A DNA stretch of 6,214 nucleotides from Pseudomonadota bacterium (GTDB taxonomy: Bacteria; Pseudomonadota; Gammaproteobacteria; Steroidobacterales; Steroidobacteraceae). The notes below the pieces were generated by a model that had not been told where the DNA came from, did not search any database, and saw only the letters and a program-made list of their open reading frames with translations. The translations under genes and the position numbers were made by a program. Numbering within the stretch: position 1 is the stretch's first letter; the number at the start of each line of letters is the position of its first letter. Of the stretch, positions 1-5,331 are shown in pieces. The stretch is from contig JAJZLX010000062.1 in the NCBI GenBank assembly GCA_021850555.1, positions 1-6,214 of the forward strand, given 5' to 3'.

Positions 1-39
1 CGAGTGCCCCCCAATCTACTCAAGGCAGGAAATGTTCTA

Positions 40-909
40 ATGCCCAACCCTCCGAAAGGCGGAACAGCGGAAAAGGAATTGGAGTGCGCGGATACGAGTA
101 ACCGCAGCGCCGCACGGGTCGCGATCGTCACCGGCGCGGGACGCGGTCTCGGCCGGGCAATGGCGCTCGGCCTGGCGCAAGCCTGGATCCGAGTCGTGGC
201 GACGTCGGGCCCGAGAGCGGGCGGAGATCGACGCCGTGGCCACCGAGGCGGGTACGGACCGGGTCATCCCCGTTCTCGCCGACGTTACCCGTGAAACCGA
301 CGCGGATGGCGTCGTCTCTGCCGCGCTGGAACGGTTCGCCCGCCTGGACATCCTGGTCAACAACCCCGGGCGGGGCACGAGGTACGTCAGTGAATCCTTC
401 ATGACCGAGCCGACCCCGTTCTGGGAGGTCTAGCCCGAGACCTGGCGGATGGTGATCGATACCAACGTCAACATTCCGTTCCTGACGGCGCGCGCCGCTC
501 ACCGCTCATGGTGCGCGCGGGATGGGGACGCATCGTGAATGTCTCGATAAGCCGGTCGACCATGCGCCGGGCCGGATTCTCGCCCTGTGGCCCATCGAAG
601 GCGGCCCTGGAGTCCGAGACCGCCATCTGGGCGCAGGATCTGCGCGGCACCGGAGTGACGGTAAATGCCCTGCTGCCGGGCGGCACCACGCTGACCGGGA
701 TGATTCCCGCTCGCTACCCGGAGAGTGCCCGAGGCAGGCTCCTCGACCCGGCAATCATGGTGCCGCCACTGCTTTGGCTGGTGTCGGACGAGGCGACCGC
801 GATCTCCGGTCGGCGCATCATCGCCAATCAATGGAATGACGCCAATCCGGTTGCAACGACCGAAGGCGCCGGCGGGGATAGCGAAGCGACAGGCCAGCCG
901 GCTCCCTGA
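40..909 (+). pseudogene. Decayed short-chain dehydrogenase/reductase (SDR) gene
   Basis: The three-part translation reads as one classical SDR (Rossmann-fold NAD(P)-dependent oxidoreductase). The gene starts at ATG 40, behind a purine-rich AAGGCAGGA at 22-30. Frame 1 gives the cofactor motif TGAGRGLG at 130-153. An apparent extra G in the GGG at 207-209 moves the reading into frame 2, which gives ERAEIDAVATEAG and LDILVNNPG. There the conserved NNAG motif has Pro at 365-367. A TAG at 431-433 then interrupts WEV*PETWRMVIDTNVN. A second frameshift near 497-501 returns to frame 1, which gives GRIVNVS, the CGPSK segment and the usual TGR-type C-terminus. The catalytic YxxxK motif is CxxxK, with TGT at 586-588 and the Lys at 598-600. 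Two frameshifts, one stop and two key substitutions make a functional enzyme very unlikely. The original substrate cannot be told from the sequence. Confidence 0.9.
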
Positions 910-1020
910 TCGGTGACAGCACTCTCGCCGAAGCCTCGCTGAGTATCCAAGGAGCCAGTGACGTCTCCTGTTTCGGTCGAAGCGCGGCCGTCATGATGCA
1001 TTGAGATGCAGATAGTGAAA

Positions 1021-1048
1021 CCCGGCTCCGACCGTGCCCGGAGCCGGG
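1021..1048 (-). terminator. Probable terminator hairpin downstream of radC
   Basis: A perfect 10-bp inverted repeat, CCCGGCTCCG (1021-1030) and CGGAGCCGGG (1039-1048), encloses an 8-nt loop. It begins 12 bases beyond the radC stop. Read on the minus strand, the stem is followed by TTTCACT, a short and imperfect U-tract. It therefore fits an intrinsic terminator for radC better than for the plus-strand pseudogene, where GAGACG follows the stem. The remaining bases of 910-1020 show nothing I recognise. Confidence 0.6.
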
Positions 1049-1060
1049 AGACGCGACACG

Positions 1061-1549
1061 TCAAAGCAGTCCCAATTCGGCAAAGCTGAGTACGCTTGGA
1101 CCGGCAAGGACCAGATGATCCAGCAACCTCACATCAATCGCGGCCATAGCACTCGCCAACTTCTTCGTGATAAGTTCGTCCGCCTGACTTTGGTCCTTCA
1201 CACCCGACGGATGGTTGTGCCATGCGACCGCCGCGGCGGCCTGACGATCTAACACCAGCTTCACGACTTCGCGCGGATAGACGCTCGCGCCGTCAATGGT
1301 ACCGCGGAAGAGTTCCACGCAATCGATCACCCGATGGCGTCCGTCGACGAGGATCAGTCCGAAGCACTCATAGTCCAGATGCCCGACGCGTGTCGTGAGG
1401 TATTCACCGACCTTCTGCGGCGACTGCAGCAACGCCCCGCGCCGCACCCGATGCGAGAGCACCGCCCGGGCCGCCGCCAAGATGTCCCGGCTCGAGGCCT
1501 GCTCGACAGTGCCATCGTCATGATGAATAAACAGATTGTGGTTCGACAT
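1061..1549 (-). CDS. radC: RadC-family JAB/MPN+ domain protein (short form)
   Basis: The product is 162 residues and consists almost entirely of the RadC JAB/MPN+ metalloprotease-like domain. The JAMM zinc-site signature is intact: H111-N-H113-P-S-G, then S121 and D124 in the exact HxH-x7-S-x2-D spacing, with an upstream Glu at about 79 (VELFRGTI). The N-terminal helix-hairpin-helix part of full-length RadC (about 220-230 residues in E. coli) is missing. Such stand-alone RadC proteins are common on plasmids and integrative elements. Their biochemical role is unsettled, and an older link to DNA repair is doubtful. The start is ATG at 1549-1547, with GGAGAT (1555-1560) a few bases upstream. No partner gene is visible: convergent to it is the SDR pseudogene, and upstream lies the gene-poor region. 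Family assignment is secure; function is not. Confidence 0.92.
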   Translation of the reverse strand: MSNHNLFIHHDDGTVEQASSRDILAAARAVLSHRVRRGALLQSPQKVGEYLTTRVGHLDYECFGLILVDGRHRVIDCVELFRGTIDGASVYPREVVKLVLDRQAAAAVAWHNHPSGVKDQSQADELITKKLASAMAAIDVRLLDHLVLAGPSVLSFAELGLL

Positions 1550-1567
1550 GATCGATCTCCGGTCTTG

Positions 1568-1586
1568 CTCGGGCGGATTGCCCGAG
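1568..1586 (-). promoter_or_regulatory. Hairpin in the radC leader
   Basis: CTCGGGC (1568-1574) and GCCCGAG (1580-1586) form a perfect 7-bp stem with a 5-nt loop. On the minus strand it ends 7 bases before the radC Shine-Dalgarno sequence at 1555-1560. A smaller hairpin, TGGCC-GAA-GGCCA at 1624-1636, lies further upstream. The position suggests an effect on radC translation or mRNA stability, but no regulator or ligand is indicated. Confidence 0.4.
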
Positions 1587-1747
1587 GCCGGAGGCAGGCC
1601 ATCGCAGCGCAGCCGTCACGGGCTGGCCGAAGGCCACTTTTGGCGAGTAGAGGAACGCGCAGCGTGAGCAACGGAGCGCCTTGACGGCGAGACCGATGGC
1701 GTACAATCAAAAGATCAGGCAAGCCCGCCCTCTACATCCAGTGAGAA

Positions 1748-1897
1748 ATGAGCTCCGTCACCGACGACAAGTCGAGTACTCGCAAGACGGACGACGGCAG
1801 TGTCTCGAACATGAGATCCGCAGAACTGTCGACGCATCTGTTGCCACATACAATAATCGGATTCAATCAATTTCAGGAACGCAAGTCGTCAAAATGA
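1748..1897 (+). CDS. Possible small hypothetical ORF, 49 residues
   Basis: An ATG-started ORF of 49 codons begins MSSVTDDKSSTRKTDDG and ends at TGA 1895-1897. The first half is polar (Ser, Asp, Lys, Thr rich). The second half includes HLLPHTIIGFNQFQERK. There is only a weak purine stretch (GTGAGA) before the start, and I recognise no domain. It lies in the gene-poor interval between radC and the transposon-like element. It could be a truncated gene remnant or chance; coding is not established. Confidence 0.2.
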   Translation: MSSVTDDKSSTRKTDDGSVSNMRSAELSTHLLPHTIIGFNQFQERKSSK

Positions 1898-1979
1898 CGC
1901 ACTGCAGAGATCACACGGAATCTCATGCAGCCTGGAGAGCATTGAATGCCAAGAGATGGCAAAGGTGTTATTTCGGCGC

Positions 1980-1988
1980 GGATTTGCC
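1980..1988. repeat. Left copy of target-site duplication GGATTTGCC
   Basis: This nonamer is identical to 2199-2207 and abuts the left inverted end of the 210-bp element. Matching stops at the next base on both sides (1979/2198 and 1989/2208). Removing the element and one copy joins 1988 directly to 2208. Confidence 0.7.
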
Positions 1989-1995
1989 CCTCGCA

Positions 1996-2049
1996 TTGCC
2001 TCGCCACGATTGTTACTCGGCATGAGCGTTGCCTCACCCAGATTGTTAC
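1996..2049 (+). repeat. Two direct repeats of a 21-bp motif at the left end of the element
   Basis: The 21-bp units at 1996-2016 and 2029-2049 match at 18 of 21 positions, start 33 bp apart, and share TTGCCTC at one end and GATTGTTAC at the other. Related cores occur inverted at the other end of the element, as CGGTAAC at 2168-2174 and 2144-2150. Repeated motifs of this kind at transposon ends are usually transposase-binding sites. Confidence 0.6.
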
Positions 2050-2087
2050 CGCAGGCGCTCGATTGCATCGCCTGTCTGCGACACCAT
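2046..2087 (-). pseudogene. Possible start of a deleted transposase reading frame
   Basis: Inside the element, on the minus strand, an ATG at 2087-2085 is preceded by a strong ribosome-binding sequence, AGAGGAAGG (about 2092-2100). It opens MVSQTGDAIERLR and then hits TAA at 2048-2046, within the left-end repeat. A well-placed start followed directly by the opposite end is what an internal deletion of a transposase gene would leave. The short peptide is compatible with the N-terminus of an IS21-type IstA (helix-turn-helix region follows in that family), but 13 residues cannot prove it. Confidence 0.25.
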
Positions 2088-2118
2088 GCTGCCTTCCTCT
2101 TTGTTGAATGCAAGCGAG

Positions 2119-2145
2119 CGAAATGGGTCCCAGAGGCCCATTTCG
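2119..2145. repeat. Perfect 9-bp-arm hairpin inside the element
   Basis: CGAAATGGG (2119-2127) and CCCATTTCG (2137-2145) are exact reverse complements around a 9-base loop. No T-run follows on either strand, so a terminator is unlikely. On the minus strand it lies upstream of the ribosome-binding sequence at about 2092-2100, between it and the right end, so it could be an operator or a leader structure of the parent element. Confidence 0.45.
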
Positions 2146-2198
2146 GTAACATCACCGATGATGCACTCGGTAACAGAATTACGTGAGGCAATACGAGG

Positions 2199-2207
2199 GG
2201 ATTTGCC
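2199..2207. repeat. Right copy of target-site duplication GGATTTGCC
   Basis: This is the second copy of the nonamer at 1980-1988, directly outside the right inverted end of the element. The exact repeat length depends on how many flanking G/C bases are assigned to the element. Confidence 0.7.
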
Positions 2208-2370
2208 GTTCATTGATGGCACGGGCGGCATTGCATTCCTGGCGATACGACGACGCCGATATATTCGAATGAATCGCAGGAGCGGCTGCGGCGCAGCGAT
2301 CGTCCGCTGCCCAAGAGGTGAAGCCAATCACTCCGCATTTAGCACGGGGAGGGCGGAGCCCTGAGTACGC

Positions 2371-2799
2371 CTAGGGATTCACGCCCTGCGAATGAGCAGC
2401 CAGGCGCGCGACGCGCTCGCGAATCTGATCGCGCGCAGCGCGGAATCGCCGCCGCATCTCCTCCGCTGGAATCGTGGGATCGTTCGAGGCCGGATCCGGT
2501 ATTGGCCAGTGAAGCCGTGCAACGTTTCCCGGCAAGACCGGGCAAACTTCTTCAGCGCACAACGTGATCACGGCGTCCAGTCCAATGGGATCGATCTCCT
2601 CCACCGACTTGGACCGATGCGCCGAGATGTCGATGCCAATCTCGGCCATGACCTCGATGGCGTACGGATTGACCTTGGAGGGGAGCGACCCCGCACTCTG
2701 CACCTGCACGCGATCTCCCAGCAAGGAGCGCGCAAGTCCCTCGGCCATCTGGCTACGGGCGGAGTTCGCAACGCAGAGAAACAGAATACGCTGCATCAT
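2371..2799 (-). CDS. arsC: Arsenate reductase, LMW protein tyrosine phosphatase-like
   Basis: The product is 142 residues and reduces As(V) to As(III) in the cytosol, supplying Acr3 with its substrate. The P-loop CX5R is C9-VANSA-R15 in [16 protein letters not shown]. The two further redox cysteines are C81 and C86 ([11 protein letters not shown]), and the general-acid Asp is D102 in PIPDPA. This is the three-cysteine pattern of thioredoxin-coupled ArsC (C10, C82, C89 in S. aureus pI258). I chose ATG 2799-2797 because it forms an ATGA overlap with the acr3 stop and puts the first strand in the usual place. A longer ORF from 2871 would run far into acr3. The overlap indicates translational coupling; GAGGGG lies upstream inside acr3. 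It is the last gene of the leftward operon. It differs clearly from the second LMW-type ArsC at 4803-5300, so it is not a recent duplicate. Confidence 0.93.
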   Translation of the reverse strand: MMQRILFLCVANSARSQMAEGLARSLLGDRVQVQSAGSLPSKVNPYAIEVMAEIGIDISAHRSKSVEEIDPIGLDAVITLCAEEVCPVLPGNVARLHWPIPDPASNDPTIPAEEMRRRFRAARDQIRERVARLAAHSQGVNP

Positions 2800-3875
2800 G
2801 CGCGCCCACGCCCCTCTGCCTGGTCCTCTGATCCGGTGGTGCATGCCAGCGTACTGGACCGCTCGTACCAACCTTTGGTACGGTTGACGATCTTCACGAC
2901 GGAGAGCATCACCGGCACCTCGACGAGCACACCCACAACGGTGGCAAGGGCGGCCCCGGAGCGGATGCCGAAGACGCTGATCGCGGTGGCGACCGCGAGC
3001 TCGAAGAAGTTACTTGCGCCAATGAGCGCCGAAGGCGCTGCGACGCAATGTGCCTCCCCTAGCTTCCGGTTGAGGAGGTAAGCGAGCCCAGCATTGAAGT
3101 AGACCTGGATGAGAATTGGCACGGCAAGCAGCACGATCACGAGCGGCTGCGCCACGATCTGGGTCCCCTGGAACGCGAAGAGCACCACCAGAGTCGCGAG
3201 CAATGCCACGAGCGTGACCGGGTGCAGGACGGCCAGGAAGCGCCGCAGCGCCGGCTCCGCGCCACGGGCGAGGAGACTGCGGCGAATGGCTTGCGCGATC
3301 AGTACCGGGATCACGATATAAATCGCAACCGAGAGCAGGAGCGTCTGCCACGGTACCGTGATCGAGGCGAGGCCCAGGAGCAATCCCACGATCGGGGCGA
3401 AGGTGAAGATCATCAGCACGTCATTCAGCGCAACTTGTGAGAGGGTGAAGTGCGGCTCCCCTCTCGAGAGCTGACTCCACACGAATACCATCGCCGTGCA
3501 GGGGGCGGCCGAAAGGATGACGAGCCCGGCGATATACGAGCTGATCTCGCCCGCCGGGAGAATGGGCCGGAACAGGTGACCGATAAAGATCCACCCCAGG
3601 AGTGCCATTGAAAAGGGCTTGACCGCCCAGTTCACAAACAGCGTGACGCCGATCCCGCGCCAGTGCTCCTTCACCCGTTGCAGTTCGCCGAAATCGATCT
3701 TGACCAGCATCGGCACGATCATCAGCCAGATGAGCACGGCAACGGGCAAATTGACCTGGGCCAGCTCGGCGGAGGCGATGATGCGGAAGACGCCCGGCAG
3801 CAGCTTGCCGAGCGCGATCCCCGCGCCGATGCAGAGCACAACCCAAAGGGTCAGAAAGCGTTCGAATCGGGACAC
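2796..3875 (-). CDS. acr3: Arsenite efflux transporter Acr3
   Basis: This 359-residue inner-membrane carrier of the ACR3 (bile/arsenite/riboflavin transporter) family exports As(OH)3. It is strongly hydrophobic, with about ten membrane segments from residue 8 ([17 protein letters not shown]) to about 330. The two residues known to be essential in this family are visible: the Cys in [10 protein letters not shown] (C126) and the Glu in [10 protein letters not shown] (E319). [11 protein letters not shown] at about 287-297 is also characteristic. The start is GTG at 3875-3873: AGGAG overlaps the upstream arsI stop (TAGGAG) at a good distance, and the protein then starts [12 protein letters not shown], as relatives do. 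It lies 9 bp after arsI, and its TGA overlaps the arsC start. The last 20 or so residues (from about 338) are a polar cytosolic tail. This family is unrelated in sequence to ArsB. Confidence 0.96.
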   Translation of the reverse strand: MSRFERFLTLWVVLCIGAGIALGKLLPGVFRIIASAELAQVNLPVAVLIWLMIVPMLVKIDFGELQRVKEHWRGIGVTLFVNWAVKPFSMALLGWIFIGHLFRPILPAGEISSYIAGLVILSAAPCTAMVFVWSQLSRGEPHFTLSQVALNDVLMIFTFAPIVGLLLGLASITVPWQTLLLSVAIYIVIPVLIAQAIRRSLLARGAEPALRRFLAVLHPVTLVALLATLVVLFAFQGTQIVAQPLVIVLLAVPILIQVYFNAGLAYLLNRKLGEAHCVAAPSALIGASNFFELAVATAISVFGIRSGAALATVVGVLVEVPVMLSVVKIVNRTKGWYERSSTLACTTGSEDQAEGRGRA

Positions 3876-3884
3876 GCGAAACTC

Positions 3885-4361
3885 CTATTGGCAGCAGCTG
3901 CCCTTCGGGCCACCAGCCGCGCTCGCAGGCCCTTGGATCGGAGCGCAGCACGCCGACTGGACCGTCGTCCCCGGTCTGACCGTGTCCTGACCATATACCG
4001 TGCTCTCGCCGGTGGTCAGGAATGTCTCCCACAGAATGCCCTGCGGATCGGAGATCCAGCTCTTCTCGCTCTGGGCATAGCAGCAGGTCGTTTCGCCTTC
4101 CTCGAGCACGGGACGCTCGGCTCGCTTCAGGATCCCGTAGACCTCTTCCAGCTCGGCCTGATTCTCGACCTGGATGCCCAAATGCTCGACGCCAGGGGCC
4201 GCCCCACGCTGGCTGATCGCGAAGTTCACCCGAGGATCCTCAAGCATCCACTTGGCGTAATCGGGTTTGAGTACGGCCGGCTCGGCCGAAAAGAGGGCCG
4301 AATAGAATCTGACGGAGGCCGCGAGGTCCTCGACGGCGAGGTGGACATGGAATCTTTTCAT
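3885..4361 (-). CDS. arsI: ArsI/CadI-family dioxygenase, probable C-As lyase
   Basis: This 158-residue vicinal-oxygen-chelate (glyoxalase-fold) protein belongs to the ArsI/CadI family. Studied ArsI enzymes use Fe(II) and O2 to cleave the carbon-arsenic bond of trivalent organoarsenicals such as MAs(III), releasing As(III). Probable metal ligands are a His in FHVHLAV (H5 or H7), H60 in VEHLGIQ and E112 in LWETF. The substrate-binding vicinal cysteines are C93-C94 in ETTCCYAQSEKSWI. The C-terminal tail from about 120 adds two more Cys pairs, C138-C139 and C156-C157. ATG 4361-4359 is the only start that keeps the first beta strand, but no clear Shine-Dalgarno sequence precedes it. It is first in the leftward operon, so As(III) made here feeds Acr3. 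CadI-like cadmium binding cannot be excluded; the ars setting favours ArsI. Confidence 0.88.
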   Translation of the reverse strand: MKRFHVHLAVEDLAASVRFYSALFSAEPAVLKPDYAKWMLEDPRVNFAISQRGAAPGVEHLGIQVENQAELEEVYGILKRAERPVLEEGETTCCYAQSEKSWISDPQGILWETFLTTGESTVYGQDTVRPGTTVQSACCAPIQGPASAAGGPKGSCCQ

Positions 4362-4412
4362 GGGAATACCGAATGAGTTGCGGGACGACTATATTTTTAT
4401 ATAATTGCAACG
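4362..4412. promoter_or_regulatory. Divergent ars control region: overlapping promoters and ArsR operator
   Basis: Only 51 bp separate the arsI and arsR starts, and 4390-4406 is almost pure A/T. A perfect inverted repeat TATAT-TTTT-ATATA (4390-4403) is the best ArsR operator candidate. For arsR, TATAAT at 4400-4405 is a consensus -10 box, with TTGCGG (4378-4383) 16 bp upstream as -35. For arsI, TATAAA (minus strand, 4401-4396) or TATAGT (4393-4388) could serve as -10. A poor TTGATT -35 (4422-4417) for the first would fall inside the arsR coding start. Bound ArsR would thus cover both promoters, and As(III) would release both operons together. The promoter calls are by eye. Confidence 0.7.
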
Positions 4413-4778
4413 ATGAAATCAACTGAAGCGATTTCCGCCCTCAGCGCTCTCGCGTCCGAGGCGCGCCTGGCGGTCTTCCGCCTGCTCGTCAAGCGCGGAC
4501 CGGCGGGCTACACCCCGTCCGACCTGACCCGGCGCCTCGGCGTGCCGGCGCCGACCCTCTCCTTCCATTTGCGGGAGCTCGTCAACGCCGAGCTCGTGAT
4601 GAGCCGCCGAGAGGGACGGAACCTCTTCTACAGCCCCAACCTGGAGCGGATGAACTCGCTGGTGGGCTTTCTGACCGAGCATTGCTGTGTCCTCGCCGAC
4701 GAAGCCTGCGGGGCGAACTGCAAGCCGCTTTCGGCCTCAGAGCAGCTCAGCACCCCGGCGAAGCAGAGACGCGCATAG
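4413..4778 (+). CDS. arsR: ArsR-family arsenite-responsive repressor
   Basis: The product is a 121-residue winged helix-turn-helix repressor, probably a dimer, that should leave DNA when it binds As(III). The DNA-binding part is roughly residues 33-62: YTPSDLTRRLGVPAPTLSFH, then LRELVNAELV. The beta wing follows (SRREGRNLFYS). The classical ELCVCDL sensor motif of plasmid R773 ArsR is absent. Instead there is a C-terminal cluster C91-C92, C99 and C103 (TEHCCVLADEACGANCKP), as in A. ferrooxidans ArsR, where a CC pair and a third nearby Cys bind As(III). ATG 4413 is the natural start, but no Shine-Dalgarno sequence precedes it, and the likely -10 box ends 7 bases before it, so the mRNA may be leaderless. 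It is the first gene of the rightward operon and should repress both directions. Confidence 0.94.
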   Translation: MKSTEAISALSALASEARLAVFRLLVKRGPAGYTPSDLTRRLGVPAPTLSFHLRELVNAELVMSRREGRNLFYSPNLERMNSLVGFLTEHCCVLADEACGANCKPLSASEQLSTPAKQRRA

Positions 4779-4802
4779 ACCGCAATCCTGGACTGTCGCC
4801 GA

Positions 4803-5300
4803 TTGATATCCAATACCGCATATCACGTTCTCTTCCTCTGCACGGGGAATTCCGCCCGAAGCATCTTGGCCGAGGCCTATCTCAATCACCGCGGACGCGA
4901 TCAATTTTGCGCTCACAGCGCCGGCAGCCATCCGGTCGGACACGTGAATCCGTTGGCTCTCGAGCTGCTGGCGAAGAGCGGGCTATCGGTGAGCGGTTTG
5001 CGCAGCAAGAGCTGGGACGAGTTCGCCGTTCCGGCGGCGCCTGCACTCGACTTTGTCTTCACCGTCTGCGACAAGGCCGCCGGCGAGGCCTGCCCCGTCT
5101 GGCCGGGTCAGCCAGTGACTGCGCATTGGGGTGTGCCCGACCCAGCCGCTGTTTCCGGAACACGGGAGCAGAGGATGCACGCCGTGAACGACGCGTTTAG
5201 GGTTCTCGAGCGGCGCATCGATCTATTCATGTGCCTGCCAATCAGCAGCCTCGACCGAATGTCGTTGCGAGAGCGCGTACGAGAGATCGGCAAGCGCTGA
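4803..5300 (+). CDS. arsC: Second arsenate reductase, LMW protein tyrosine phosphatase-like
   Basis: The product is about 165 residues. The P-loop CX5R is C13-TGNSA-R19 in FLCTGNSARSILAEA. Further cysteines are C89 (FTVCDK) and C97 (EACPVWPGQP), and the acid Asp is D113 (GVPDPA). The C89-C97 spacing is longer than in the first ArsC (C81-C86). This resembles the proteobacterial ArsC group often encoded beside arsR. It should reduce As(V) to As(III). No ATG is available between the arsR stop and the P-loop, so the start is probably TTG 4803-4805, 24 bp after arsR, with only a weak CCTGGA upstream. The frame is the same as arsR, separated by the single TAG at 4776-4778. The weak start and closeness suggest expression depends on translation of arsR. 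The start is uncertain by a few codons; the family is not. Confidence 0.92.
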   Translation: MISNTAYHVLFLCTGNSARSILAEAYLNHRGRDQFCAHSAGSHPVGHVNPLALELLAKSGLSVSGLRSKSWDEFAVPAAPALDFVFTVCDKAAGEACPVWPGQPVTAHWGVPDPAAVSGTREQRMHAVNDAFRVLERRIDLFMCLPISSLDRMSLRERVREIGKR

Positions 5301-5331
5301 GCGCGGGTGAGATTCGAGGAGAGCAGCTCAA

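Larger units (their letters stand above)
1989..2198. mobile_element. 210-bp transposon-like element with inverted ends (MITE or deleted IS)
   Basis: The left end reads CCTCGCATTGCCTCGC (1989-2004). The right end, on the minus strand from 2198, reads CCTCGTATTGCCTCAC: 14 of 16 identical. Both continue to a GTTAC core 23-24 bases in. The element is flanked by the same nonamer, GGATTTGCC, at 1980-1988 and 2199-2207, as expected of a target-site duplication. Runs of C and G at the edges allow a shorter reading: 7 bp with CCC ends or 5 bp with CCCC ends. Each end has a second inner copy of the GTTACC core. There is no room for a transposase, so any movement would need help in trans. Repeated motifs at both ends recall the IS21 family, but this is inference, and a 9-bp duplication would be long for that family. 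Confidence 0.75.
1550..2370. other. Gene-poor interval between radC and the ars locus
   Basis: About 820 bases contain no ORF that resembles a known protein. The part nearest radC (1550-1690) is GC-rich and has two short hairpins. Positions 1700-1980 look less GC-rich and hold only the doubtful 49-codon ORF. Positions 1980-2207 are the transposon-like element with its flanking repeats. Positions 2208-2370 show only short inverted repeats: 2285-2297 with 5-bp arms GCTGC/GCAGC, and 2350-2362 with arms AGGGC/GCCCT. Neither has a T-run, so I see no clear terminator for the leftward ars operon. The interval looks like a junction built from insertion and deletion events. Confidence 0.6.

Noticed and set aside
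2..40. Possible end of an upstream gene, with TAA overlapping the SDR ATG (TAATG)
   Set aside because: Only 12 codons are visible and all three plus frames are open at the window edge, so coding cannot be supported.
1889..2191. 100-codon minus-strand ORF across the transposon-like element
   Set aside because: It spans the left boundary of the element and its repeats and shows no domain; best explained as chance.
1996..2191. Short repeats as a CRISPR array
   Set aside because: There are only a few imperfect copies in opposite orientations at the ends of a transposon-like element, with no regular repeat-spacer pattern.
2350..2362. AGGGC-GGA-GCCCT as a terminator for the leftward ars operon
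   Set aside because: The stem is short and no T-run follows on the minus strand.
2392..3081. 229-codon plus-strand ORF
   Set aside because: It is antisense to arsC and the end of acr3, with no domain; a shadow of high GC content.
3663..4376. 237-codon plus-strand ORF
   Set aside because: It lies antisense to acr3 and arsI, which have full family matches; it has no recognisable domain and a composition typical of a GC-rich shadow frame.
4682..5200. 172-codon plus-strand ORF
   Set aside because: It overlaps arsR and the second arsC in another frame; Arg/Gly/Ser-rich and without similarity to a known protein.
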